Source: Oceaniferula spumae
GTDB lineage: Bacteria > Verrucomicrobiota > Verrucomicrobiia > Verrucomicrobiales > Akkermansiaceae
NCBI RefSeq assembly: GCF_042849255.1
Contig: NZ_AP026866.1
Location: 4,464,001-4,528,000, forward strand
Direction: 5' to 3'
Length of the DNA stretch: 64,000 nt
A model generated the notes under the pieces. It had not been told where the DNA came from and ran no database searches. It was given only the letters and a program-made list of their open reading frames with translations. Positions 34,415 to 43,475 of this stretch are shown in pieces; within the stretch, counting starts at the first letter, position 1, and every line of letters begins with the position of its first letter. The position numbers and the translations under genes are program-made.

Positions 34415-37400
34415 ATGTCCGCAATGATCCAAAGCACCATGATCCGCGCCTCAGCAGGTAGCGGTAAAACCTGGCAACTCGCCAACCGCTATCTCAGCTT
34501 AATGGTGCTAGGCGCTGCTCCTGAAAAAATTATCGCACTGACATTCACCAAGAAAGCGGCAGGGGAGTTCACCAGCCGGATCATGACCCGACTGGCCGAT
34601 GGTGCTGCGGACGAAAAAGCAGCCGCTAAGCTGTCCGCCGAGCTCAAGGAGATCATTCTAGGCACCGATAGCATTCCTGCTCTGGTCACATCGCGCTCCG
34701 ATGGCAGTCCGGTGGACCTGCCCACCATGGACGCAGAATATTTCCAGATGAAATTGGAACAGCTCGTAGCTGTGCTGGACCGGCTGGCTCTGTCGACTCT
34801 GGACAGTTACTTCGTCAGGATTGTTAGAAATTTTGCCTTGGAGCTTGGCCTCAGCGGTTTTGAGCTGATGGAAGATGCTGCAATATCTTCGGAGAGATTG
34901 GGAGTGATGGCCAATATCTTTTCCAACCGCCAAACCAGCGCACAAGACCGCGAGACGTTTCTCCAGTCATTCAAACAAGCTACTTGGGGCGAGGAGGAAA
35001 ATCGTCTGTGTCAGACACTCGAGGAGTTTGTCAAAAACCATCAGAACCGTTGGCTCAGCGCACCGGAGGCTGAGAAGTGGGGAGGGGAGGCACTCCTGTG
35101 GCCTGCGGAAAAGGGCGGATGTCCATTTGGCGATGGCAAACTTCGGGAACTCGCTGTCATTGTCAGATCTCTGTTAGGCGAACCGGTCAGTCCGCATAAA
35201 ATTTACCTTAAAGGCTGGCATGGAGTCTGTGACATCCTCGAAAATCATGTGCCTGGCGCGCCGTACACAGTGAATGCTCAGATGAAGCGAGCTCTACCGC
35301 AGTGGCTTGAATATGCCAAAGGAGGTTTCATCGATAACCAGAAGTTTGAGATCAGCCCGGAGTTGGGGGCTGCGATGTCAGCGATGATCGGGGCATTTTT
35401 GAAAGGTGAAATTGAAACCCGCATCAAGCGAACCCAAGGTTTGCACGCGGTGATCCAAGCCTATGAAAACAGCTACCACCAGCACGTGCGGAGTCGTGGA
35501 CGACTTTGTTTTTCCGATCTCACCCTGCTGTTAGCCGGTCAGGGGGCGATGGCGATCTGGGATCCGAACTCTCGCGATCTGATCGATTACCGACTCGATG
35601 CCCGCTACGATCATTGGCTGTTAGATGAGTTTCAGGATACCAGTCAGCCGCAGTGGAAAGCCGTGGGATCTTTGGTGGATGAAATCCTGCAAGACGCCGA
35701 TGGTGAACGCTCTGTCTTTGTGGTGGGGGATAGCAAACAAAGCATCTATGGCTGGCGTGGGGGCGAACCTCGTCTCTTCGATGATCTCAGAGACCATTAC
35801 GGTGAACGTCTCGCTGAATGGGACATGGACCGCTCCTTTCGTTCCTCACAACACGTCTTGGACTTAGTCAATTGTGTCTGCGACCTCTCAAATCCAAAAT
35901 GGGCAGAGATTTTCCCTGCAGCCGCAGTCGATCGCTGGGTATTTCACGAGCACCTGCCTTCCTCGGATAAGCCTGGGCATACGCTGGTGATTGAATCACC
36001 GGCCGATATCAAAGACGATGGCGAGACCAAGCAAGAGGCTCGCTACGCCGCGGTGAAGGCAATACTCGAAAAAACACAACCTTTGGAAAACAATCTCACC
36101 TGCGCGGTGCTGGTGACAAAAAACGCTCAAGCCACGGGGTTGGTGGAGTACTTACGCCGCGAGATGCCAGATTTGCCTGTGGCTCCGGAATCAGAAACCT
36201 TGGCTACCGATGGCCCGGAAGGAGTCGTGTTGCTCGATCTGTTTCGTTGGCTGCGAAACCCCTCAGATGATTTTGCCCGCCTCCACGTCAGTTACTCTCC
36301 ATTGGCCAAAGTTATCGAGCAGCTAACAGAGTGTGATACCCACGCCAAGCAATGGAATTGGCTTACCACGGAGTTGGCGAGAAAAGGGGTGGAGCCACTT
36401 GTCCAGTCGCTGGCGACAGGACTTCGAGATATCGTTGATGTCTCAGACTATGGCAACAGTCGCTTGGAAGAAATCCTCACAGCAGCATCAGACTTTAGCA
36501 AAGGCGGCGGGAGTCTGGACGACTGGGTAACGCTTTTGGAAGCTCGTAAAATTCGGGAGAACACCCGCGAGGGTATGATACAAGTCATGACCGTTCATAA
36601 ATCAAAGGGTCTGGGTTTTGATATAGTCATCCTTCCTGAACTCGGAGGCCAGGACTTTGCATCGACCAATCGGTTGGAAATGTTAGAACGTAAAGGGCAG
36701 CTCGGAGCCATCGAGTTTATGATCCGTAAGCCGAGTAAGGAAATCTGCGAAGCCGATGAGTCGCTGAGATCAATGCTGGAAGTTTGGGAAGCCGATCAGT
36801 GTTACGAGCGGTTTTGTAATCTCTACGTTGCTTTAACCAGAGCTAAAAGCGCAACCTACTGTATCCTCGATCCCGTCAAAGACTCATGGAAACCCGGTAG
36901 AAAATACGACGACTGGATTCGCGAAGCGACCTCCCAATTCGGGGAAACTGAAACTGAGATCGGTGAAAAAACTTACCCCGTGTTATTTGAATCGGGAGAT
37001 TGGTTAGGAGTTTCTGGTGACAAAAAGCAGGCTTCAGAAGTCAAGGACAAGCCCATTGCGCTTCAGCCCGCGAGACCACGGATGGGTAGAAAGATCGCCA
37101 GTGGCGCTAAGGAATCCAAAATTGGGTCGTTGTTAGAGTCTGGAAAAGGCATGGCTTTCGGTAATCTCGTGCACGCTCATTTTGAGAAAATTACCTGGTT
37201 GGATGAAATGCCGGAGCTGGATGATCAAGTTGCAGCGCAGTCGGTTCGGGAGTGTTTGCAGGACTCTACCGTTCAAACTTTCTTCGAACGCCCCAAAGGT
37301 GAATTCCAATTACTGAGGGAACAACCTATCGAAACCCAGCACGAAGGTTCATGGGTCAGCGGTATCATTGACCGTGCTGTCATCCATCTGGAAAACGGTC

Positions 37401-37585
37401 AGCCAGTCAGCATCGACATCGTCGATTTTAAAACCGACAGCAAAGATGTCACCGAACTGAAGGAAGCCTATTCCAAACAGCTAGACATCTATCGCCAAGC
37501 CATGTCTCGCATTTTCCAGCTCCCGCCAGAAAATATCAGCTGCCATCTGCTGTCAACGCACTTGAAGCAGATGGTTGAGGTATAG
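34415..37585 (+). CDS. UvrD/REP helicase-nuclease of the RecB/AddA type
   Basis: ATP-dependent helicase with C-terminal nuclease, for double-strand break processing. 1056 residues. Helicase motifs in order: ASAGSGKTWQLANR (Walker A, about 12-25), LTFTKKAAGEF, the Walker B LLDEFQDTSQPQW near 405, VGDSKQSIYGWRGG, MDRSFRSS, VMTVHKSKGLGFD near 725 and YVALTRAKS near 805. The nuclease motif near the end is GIIDRAV...IVDFKTD...KQLDIY, as in RecB/Cas4-like domains. No AddB or RecC gene is adjacent in the window. AddA is the closest name, but the partner is unseen. Confidence 0.92.
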   Translation: MSAMIQSTMIRASAGSGKTWQLANRYLSLMVLGAAPEKIIALTFTKKAAGEFTSRIMTRLADGAADEKAAAKLSAELKEIILGTDSIPALVTSRSDGSPVDLPTMDAEYFQMKLEQLVAVLDRLALSTLDSYFVRIVRNFALELGLSGFELMEDAAISSERLGVMANIFSNRQTSAQDRETFLQSFKQATWGEEENRLCQTLEEFVKNHQNRWLSAPEAEKWGGEALLWPAEKGGCPFGDGKLRELAVIVRSLLGEPVSPHKIYLKGWHGVCDILENHVPGAPYTVNAQMKRALPQWLEYAKGGFIDNQKFEISPELGAAMSAMIGAFLKGEIETRIKRTQGLHAVIQAYENSYHQHVRSRGRLCFSDLTLLLAGQGAMAIWDPNSRDLIDYRLDARYDHWLLDEFQDTSQPQWKAVGSLVDEILQDADGERSVFVVGDSKQSIYGWRGGEPRLFDDLRDHYGERLAEWDMDRSFRSSQHVLDLVNCVCDLSNPKWAEIFPAAAVDRWVFHEHLPSSDKPGHTLVIESPADIKDDGETKQEARYAAVKAILEKTQPLENNLTCAVLVTKNAQATGLVEYLRREMPDLPVAPESETLATDGPEGVVLLDLFRWLRNPSDDFARLHVSYSPLAKVIEQLTECDTHAKQWNWLTTELARKGVEPLVQSLATGLRDIVDVSDYGNSRLEEILTAASDFSKGGGSLDDWVTLLEARKIRENTREGMIQVMTVHKSKGLGFDIVILPELGGQDFASTNRLEMLERKGQLGAIEFMIRKPSKEICEADESLRSMLEVWEADQCYERFCNLYVALTRAKSATYCILDPVKDSWKPGRKYDDWIREATSQFGETETEIGEKTYPVLFESGDWLGVSGDKKQASEVKDKPIALQPARPRMGRKIASGAKESKIGSLLESGKGMAFGNLVHAHFEKITWLDEMPELDDQVAAQSVRECLQDSTVQTFFERPKGEFQLLREQPIETQHEGSWVSGIIDRAVIHLENGQPVSIDIVDFKTDSKDVTELKEAYSKQLDIYRQAMSRIFQLPPENISCHLLSTHLKQMVEV

Positions 37586-37600
37586 AGTTGCAACTACCGC

Positions 37601-39076
37601 TTACTGTCGTGAAAGCGCGGGGATGCCGCGCTTGAGCAGTTCGGCATCGATGGCATCAGAAATACGGGCATCAAGGTAGATGGTCTTGGGTGTTCCATCG
37701 GCGAACTCGATGGTGTGCAGGCCATCTGTGCCGGGCGTTTGGAATGCTTTGATCAGCGATGGGATATCGGCAATATCCTGACCGTTGACTTTAGCGATGA
37801 TGAAATTCCTAATGCTCTCGTAGCCGGTGGTCGCCGGTGTCGGAATGGTGGCGCTGAGGAAGACGATTTTATTTCGGCCCTTCTCGTAATCTTCCGGTGA
37901 TGCCAGTGCGTCCAGAAGGTTGAGTGGAGCGGTGCTTTCCCAGTCTTTGCCAAAGGCACGGAGATAAGACGCGGAGAGCTCTTGGAAAATGAGGCCACCT
38001 TTGACGAGGTAGTTGGGTGCTTGGTCCAGTGTATGAGCTGGAATCAGGCGTTTGTCTGGGCGTGTGAGCACGGTGGTGAACTCTTTTTTCTCACCATCGC
38101 GCAGAACCGAGACTTTGAGAGAATCACCGACTTTGTGCCTGCCTCTGACCAAGTGGCTCCAGAACAGACGGCCGTAATTTTCATCGTCATAATAGCCACG
38201 ACGCCCGATCTCGTTGCCTTCGACGCTTAACAGAACGTCACCTTTGAGAATGCCGGCTTTTTCAGCAGAACTACCCTTACGAACACGGGTGACATACAGT
38301 CCACCAACGTCTTCCGGTAGTTTGAGCCACAGACGGAAACTCGGATCCACAGTGCTGTTGATACCAATTCCTAATGAAGGAAAACCGTCGTAAGTACCGT
38401 CGGCGGCATCGGCGAGGAAGGCGGCGATGATTTCCGGCGTGATAATATCGATGATCTGGTCCTTGGAATCATAGCTGGAAAGCAGGCCTAACAACTTGTC
38501 ATCCTTGATCACAGGTAGGGTGAAAGAACTGGTGGCACTCTGCATGGAGCCCTTGGCCTCGTAGGTGAGGAAGTAGTGTCCTCGCACAAAGCTGGAGACG
38601 ATATCGACGCTCTGGATCGTCGCTTGGGTGACCAGCGGCATGCCGTTGTCTTCCAGTTGCCAGACGTCAACCTTATCACCGATTTGCGCGGCACCTCCTA
38701 ACGGCAGGGGTTTGAGGCCTGCGAAAAAACCCTCGGGGTCACCGTTGTTAGGGGCAAGTAGCGCGAGGTTGCACTCGTAATCAATGGCCACGACCTTGGC
38801 GGGCAGTGTGCGGGTGCTGTCAGCACTTTCTAACTCGATGTAGGTGGTGTTCGCCGCCATCTCTGCGGTCGTCAGGACATGATTGTTTTCAAGCAGGATG
38901 CCAAGCGCACCACGCGAGGAAGGCGCTGATTTATCCCATGGCTGGGATGCGCTCCATGTTTGAATCGTTGAGTTCACCCGGACGAGTGAATTCTGAACCG
39001 CAGTAGAGGCTGCACTGAGCGAACTCCATGACAGTACGAGAGCGGTCAGTGATGAGAGGATAGAAATTGTTTTCAT
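37601..39076 (-). CDS. HtrA-like pseudoprotease with PDZ domain
   Basis: A 491-residue exported protein (signal peptide about residues 1-22) with the same layout as its upstream neighbour, trypsin fold then PDZ modules (GIGINSTVDPSFRLW to VLRDGEKKEF for the first). The catalytic residues are gone: the His position reads VLTTAEMAAN (Glu72), the Asp position reads ECNLALL (Asn103), and no Gly-Asn-Ser-Gly-Gly-Pro exists where Ser should be. It cannot be a working serine protease by this mechanism and may bind substrates or regulate its paralogue. It follows that gene by 21 bases on the same strand. Confidence 0.85.
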   Translation of the reverse strand: MKTISILSSLTALVLSWSSLSAASTAVQNSLVRVNSTIQTWSASQPWDKSAPSSRGALGILLENNHVLTTAEMAANTTYIELESADSTRTLPAKVVAIDYECNLALLAPNNGDPEGFFAGLKPLPLGGAAQIGDKVDVWQLEDNGMPLVTQATIQSVDIVSSFVRGHYFLTYEAKGSMQSATSSFTLPVIKDDKLLGLLSSYDSKDQIIDIITPEIIAAFLADAADGTYDGFPSLGIGINSTVDPSFRLWLKLPEDVGGLYVTRVRKGSSAEKAGILKGDVLLSVEGNEIGRRGYYDDENYGRLFWSHLVRGRHKVGDSLKVSVLRDGEKKEFTTVLTRPDKRLIPAHTLDQAPNYLVKGGLIFQELSASYLRAFGKDWESTAPLNLLDALASPEDYEKGRNKIVFLSATIPTPATTGYESIRNFIIAKVNGQDIADIPSLIKAFQTPGTDGLHTIEFADGTPKTIYLDARISDAIDAELLKRGIPALSRQ

Positions 39077-39097
39077 GAGAAAGTTAAATTGAGAGGG

Positions 39098-40609
39098 TTA
39101 TTGTTCCAGACGATAGGCGGTGCCGATGCCGTAATTTCTCATCGTGCGCTCGCTGGCTTCCAGAGCCTTGCTTCCGGGGACAATGATCGGACGAGGGACG
39201 CCTTCACATTTGATGATAAAAAACTCGGGCATCTTCTCCGGATGCAGTAGCTGGTGAACTTGGTCAAGGGTGGTGATTTTCTCTCCGTTGATCGACTCAA
39301 TGGCGGTGCCCACGTGGTTGCTGACATGGGTGTTGACCGGGTCACTTAGCACGCGTGTTAGAATCACAATATCTTTTCGCTCCTTGAAGATGGCTTCATC
39401 AATGTAATGCGCAAACAGACGGCGTACTCGTGTGTTGGTAAAGCTGTGAGCGGCGTAAAGGTTTCGGTCGAGAGGCTGAAATACCAAGCCGGCGAAGGTC
39501 GTGAAACGCGGGTTCACTCCGTATTGCACTGAATACATGCGTGCCGGTGGGAAAGGTTTCAGTGTCGCAGTTTTTTCCATGACCTGACCATTGCGGGTAA
39601 TCTGCAGTTGGATGGTGTCGCCTGCGAACTTGCGCTCAACGATCTCGTTCATGTTGACCTTTTCACCATCGATGAGGATGTTACCGGCTCCATCGACAGT
39701 ATTACCATTGATCGCTGTTAGGATGTCGTTGTTCTCAAGCACGCCATCGCAGGGGCCGTCGGGAGTCACTGCCGCCACAAGGACACCTGGCGAGTTCCCA
39801 GTTAAGCCGAACTTCTTGCGCATCGCTGGGTTGAACATAGGAAATTCTGAGATGCCGATGTCGACATAATGATCGTAATGCCCGTCTTTGATGTCGGTGA
39901 GGAATCGTTTCACGACAGGGGTGGGAATCATATATCCGGTGTTATCTGCTGAGCGCAGACCTTGGAAGGCAACACCTACGACGCGGCCGTTCTGAAGAAC
40001 AGGGCCACCGGAGTTACCGGGATTGATCGCGGCATCGATCTGCACCACGAGGTGTTGATCGGAACGGCTGTGGCTGTAGGAACTGAAATCGATCCGTGAG
40101 ACTACGCCGCGAGTCACCGAAATCCGATTGCCGCCCACAGGATAACCGATCACTCGGACCTGAGTTTCGAGTTTGGGCACGAGGCCGATTTCTAAATACT
40201 CGAGGCCTTTGAAAGGAGTGAAATCTTCCACCTCTAACAGTGCGAGATCGCAGTCGTGAGCAATGTGAAGAATCCGCGCTGGATGCTTCTGCGGCGACCC
40301 ATGCACGGTGATCAGAAGTCGGCGAGCATTCGAAACCACGTGGGCATTGGTCAGGAACTTGTTAGGCCCAATGAGGAACCCTGTTCCGATGCCACCACTG
40401 AATCGACCGGCTTTCCAAGGTTCGCGGTAATCAGGCACTTGGGTAGCGGCTTCAATCCGCACGATGGAGCTATAGATGCCATTGGTGGGAGGTGTCGCTT
40501 TTGCCGGCTCTGGCAGGGGGGCGAGTGGGGTAGTCTGCTGTGCAAATAAATTACCTACGCTAAGTAGGGAGGCCAGCGAAAGGCCTATGACCAATGACGT
40601 TTTTCTCAT
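39098..40609 (-). CDS. Periplasmic serine protease, HtrA/Deg family
   Basis: Exported trypsin-like protease with PDZ domains for protein quality control. 503 residues, signal peptide about 1-23. The triad is complete: His90 in FLTNAHVVS, Asp121 in HDCDLALLEV, Ser200 in INPGNSGGPVL. A PDZ domain spans about 255-355 (SPGVLVAAVTPDGPCDGV) and a second PDZ-like domain ends the protein. The layout recalls plant Deg9/Deg2 more than DegP. First of a two-gene operon with a catalytically dead paralogue. Confidence 0.92.
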   Translation of the reverse strand: MRKTSLVIGLSLASLLSVGNLFAQQTTPLAPLPEPAKATPPTNGIYSSIVRIEAATQVPDYREPWKAGRFSGGIGTGFLIGPNKFLTNAHVVSNARRLLITVHGSPQKHPARILHIAHDCDLALLEVEDFTPFKGLEYLEIGLVPKLETQVRVIGYPVGGNRISVTRGVVSRIDFSSYSHSRSDQHLVVQIDAAINPGNSGGPVLQNGRVVGVAFQGLRSADNTGYMIPTPVVKRFLTDIKDGHYDHYVDIGISEFPMFNPAMRKKFGLTGNSPGVLVAAVTPDGPCDGVLENNDILTAINGNTVDGAGNILIDGEKVNMNEIVERKFAGDTIQLQITRNGQVMEKTATLKPFPPARMYSVQYGVNPRFTTFAGLVFQPLDRNLYAAHSFTNTRVRRLFAHYIDEAIFKERKDIVILTRVLSDPVNTHVSNHVGTAIESINGEKITTLDQVHQLLHPEKMPEFFIIKCEGVPRPIIVPGSKALEASERTMRNYGIGTAYRLEQ

Positions 40610-40741
40610 GACTGGAAACTAGAATGATTTCACCGCATGGAAAGCGGGAAAACGCCGAAAACTCGGAATTTTCAACGAAAGGCCGACCGATGAAGCAAAC
40701 AATGGGTTGGCATTTTGCATGCGCTATCGTTAGTCTGCCGC

Positions 40742-41803
40742 ATGTCTTCGAAGCTGCCGGATGCCGCGCCCATTCCAGATCGACCACCTTTGCATTTGAA
40801 AGGAGGATACCTTTGCGTTGCTTCGCCAGTTTCTTTTGCGGAAGCATGTTTCGCAGTTCCCGCTGTGCGCGCTCTACGTCACTTTCGACCACAGTCTACG
40901 ATGGCAGTGCTGTGTCCGGAGAGCCAAGCAGCGCTGTGGAAGTCGATGCCGGAACTGAATGATGTGATCGTTTATCCAGACAAAGCGTCGTCTCGGCAGA
41001 TCGCCAAATTGCTGGCGGATCACGAATACCAATTTGAATCATCCATTTGCTGGGAAGCCAGCGAGGCAGCCACTGCATTTCACCGGATCAAGGTCCTGCA
41101 ACGACTCGGGTATCCGGCTAAGAAGTTAGAAAAATGTCTCACCGACCCGGTGAATGTGGTGATTGAGCCAGGGCCGGTCGAACACCGTGTAAGGCACTAT
41201 CTTCTCCTCGTTGAAAAACTTGGCGGTAATCCCTTTGTCAAAGAGTCCTTTCTAACGCCACCTCTCGAACCTCCGCCAACCAAGCCGTTGATCGCCTTGG
41301 CTCCGGCATCTCAATTTGGTGTGACCCACCAATGGCCGATCGAGAGATACAAGGATCTCGTCGACGCCATGGAAAATCAATATGGAGGCTCAGGCAGTAT
41401 CGACTGGGTCATCCTCGACAGCGGAACCTCCAAAAATGTAGCTCCAGAAAATGCGGAGTTAGAAAATTTATTAGAAGGTCGTGCCAAAAATTATTCAGAG
41501 GAATGGGACACTGAAAAGGTGCTGTCCAGCCTGCCTTATTGCAGCGCTCTGGTATCGTGCGATAACGAGACTGCCCATCTGGCTGCCCACGTGGGGCTGC
41601 CAGCGGTAGTTATTTTCGGACCCAATGAACCTGAATGGAAGCGCCCACTTGGGAAGCAAAGCCGAGCCGTGCGTGAGCACGTTGCCTGTAGTCCATGCTA
41701 CCTGCCCAAATGTCCTCTCGACATGCGCTGCCAGAATGAAGTCACGGTGGAAATGGTGTTAGATCAGCTTCAAGCAGCGCTAGCCGAGCGGCTGGCACAG
41801 TAG
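40742..41803 (+). CDS. Family 9 glycosyltransferase, ADP-heptose LPS heptosyltransferase-like
   Basis: Probable inner-core lipopolysaccharide heptosyltransferase acting on the cytoplasmic face of the inner membrane. From the ATG at 40742 it has 353 residues. GT9 phrases are IALAPASQFGVTHQWPIERY for the sugar-nucleotide region, SALVSCDNETAHLAAHVGLPAVVIFGPNEPE near the C-terminal half (donor binding), and Cys-rich CSPCYLPKCPLDMRC. The upstream in-frame ATG at 40715 is less likely. Which core sugar it adds is unknown. Convergent with metG. Confidence 0.88.
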   Translation: MSSKLPDAAPIPDRPPLHLKGGYLCVASPVSFAEACFAVPAVRALRHFRPQSTMAVLCPESQAALWKSMPELNDVIVYPDKASSRQIAKLLADHEYQFESSICWEASEAATAFHRIKVLQRLGYPAKKLEKCLTDPVNVVIEPGPVEHRVRHYLLLVEKLGGNPFVKESFLTPPLEPPPTKPLIALAPASQFGVTHQWPIERYKDLVDAMENQYGGSGSIDWVILDSGTSKNVAPENAELENLLEGRAKNYSEEWDTEKVLSSLPYCSALVSCDNETAHLAAHVGLPAVVIFGPNEPEWKRPLGKQSRAVREHVACSPCYLPKCPLDMRCQNEVTVEMVLDQLQAALAERLAQ

Positions 41804-41845
41804 GAGCAGTTGGCAAATGCCGACATCTCACCAAGTCGTCCTGCC

Positions 41846-43405
41846 TTATTCGCTCTCTATCTGAATCCGTGGGAACACAGGTTTCGGTTTGCCGATTTCA
41901 TGACCAGCAGGGATCAGACCCCAGTTGAGATCGCTGATTTTTTTGTCGGCTAGCTCAGGAAGTCGGAGCTGGTTCTGAATCTTGGCGCAAGCTTGGGGAG
42001 TGACGGGGGAGAGCAGCACAGCTATATGCGCGCAACTTTCCACCATGTGATAAAGCACGGCGGAGAGTCTTGGGCGTTGGCTTTCGTCCTTGGCAAGTTC
42101 CCAAGGTTTGTTGCGTTCTGCGAATCCGTTACAAAAACTGACGTGGCTATTCAACGCCTGCAACGCAGCTGCAGTGTCATAGTTTTCCATCGCAGCCTGA
42201 TAAGCGATCTTCGCATCGTTCAGTGATTTGCGAAGTGCCTGACAGTCTTCATCATCGAAGTCACTGACTTCCATCAGCCCTCCGAGTGAGCGTTTGCTCA
42301 TGTTGAGCGCACGGTTGCAGAGGTTCCCTAGATCGTTGGCTAGCTCGGTGTTGTAGAGCATGACCAGCCGGTCGGCATCAAAGTCTGAGTCTTTACCGGT
42401 GACGATATCGCGCACCAGATAGTAACGAAGCGTTTCAGGACCAAATTGATCGGCGAGAGCGTCAGGATCGACGACGTTTCCAATCGACTTGGACATTTTC
42501 TCACCGCGAATGTTCCACCAGCCGTGGCAGAGTAGGGCGGGCATCTGGTCGTCAGCGAAGCCCATGGCGTGAAGCATAGCAGGCCAATAAATCGCATGCG
42601 ATGGCACCAGAATATCTTTACCGATAACATGCACATTGGCAGGCCATAGGTCTTCGAAGTTTGGCAGCTCACTACCTTCTTCTGCGAGGTATCCTGCGAA
42701 GGAGATGTAGTTGATCAGGGCGTCAAACCAAACATAGGTGACGTAATCGGTATCAAAAGGAAGCTCGATGCCCCAACGCAGACGAGATTTGGGACGAGAA
42801 ATACAGAGGTCGTTATCTGCAGCACGTTCAATGGCATTCAGCACTTCACTGTGGCGGAAGTTAGGGATAACGAAATCCTTGTTAGATTCAACAAACGCAC
42901 GCATCCACTCAACTTGATCGCTGAGTTTGAAATACCAGTTCTCCTCTTCGATTTCAGTTACCTCACCCCACTCGGCCCCAAACTTGCCGTCCTCGCCGCG
43001 TTCTTTGTCGGTGAGGAATTGTTCTTGGCGCACGGAGTAGAAGCCTTTGTAAGCCTTCTTGTAGAGCAGGCCTTCGTCGTGAAGTTTCTGCAGGATTTTT
43101 TGGACACATGCCTTATGGCGATCGTCCATGGTTTCCGCCCAACCATCGTAATTCACTTCGAGCTTTTCCCAGAGCTTGAGAAACTTCCGGGTGTTGCGCT
43201 GGGCGAAGGTGGCTGGATTGACACCTTCCTTTTCCGCTGTCTGCTGGACTTTCTGACCGTGTTGGTCGACACCTGTTAGGTAATAGGCATCCTCACCGTT
43301 CAGACGGCGGTATCTAGCGATGACATCAGCGAGGACTTTTTCATAGGCGTGGCCGATGTGCGGCGCGCCATTGGTGTAATCGATGGCGGTGGTAATATAG
43401 TACAT
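41846..43405 (-). CDS. metG: Methionyl-tRNA synthetase
   Basis: Charges tRNA(Met) in the cytoplasm. 519 residues, the short form without the C-terminal tRNA-binding domain. HIGH is at residues 16-19 (GAPHIGHAYEK) and KMSKS is in RGEKMSKSIGNVVDP. The connective-peptide region around QEQFLTDKERGEDGKFG lacks the Cys knuckles of zinc-type enzymes, so this is the zinc-free subclass. The anticodon-binding helical domain is complete. Confidence 0.97.
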   Translation of the reverse strand: MYYITTAIDYTNGAPHIGHAYEKVLADVIARYRRLNGEDAYYLTGVDQHGQKVQQTAEKEGVNPATFAQRNTRKFLKLWEKLEVNYDGWAETMDDRHKACVQKILQKLHDEGLLYKKAYKGFYSVRQEQFLTDKERGEDGKFGAEWGEVTEIEEENWYFKLSDQVEWMRAFVESNKDFVIPNFRHSEVLNAIERAADNDLCISRPKSRLRWGIELPFDTDYVTYVWFDALINYISFAGYLAEEGSELPNFEDLWPANVHVIGKDILVPSHAIYWPAMLHAMGFADDQMPALLCHGWWNIRGEKMSKSIGNVVDPDALADQFGPETLRYYLVRDIVTGKDSDFDADRLVMLYNTELANDLGNLCNRALNMSKRSLGGLMEVSDFDDEDCQALRKSLNDAKIAYQAAMENYDTAAALQALNSHVSFCNGFAERNKPWELAKDESQRPRLSAVLYHMVESCAHIAVLLSPVTPQACAKIQNQLRLPELADKKISDLNWGLIPAGHEIGKPKPVFPRIQIESE

Positions 43406-43475
43406 GGGATGTGAGTGATCAGTTGAAGTTGATCAGAGCGATGGGGGGACGTCGGGCTTGGATAACCCGAAACGA

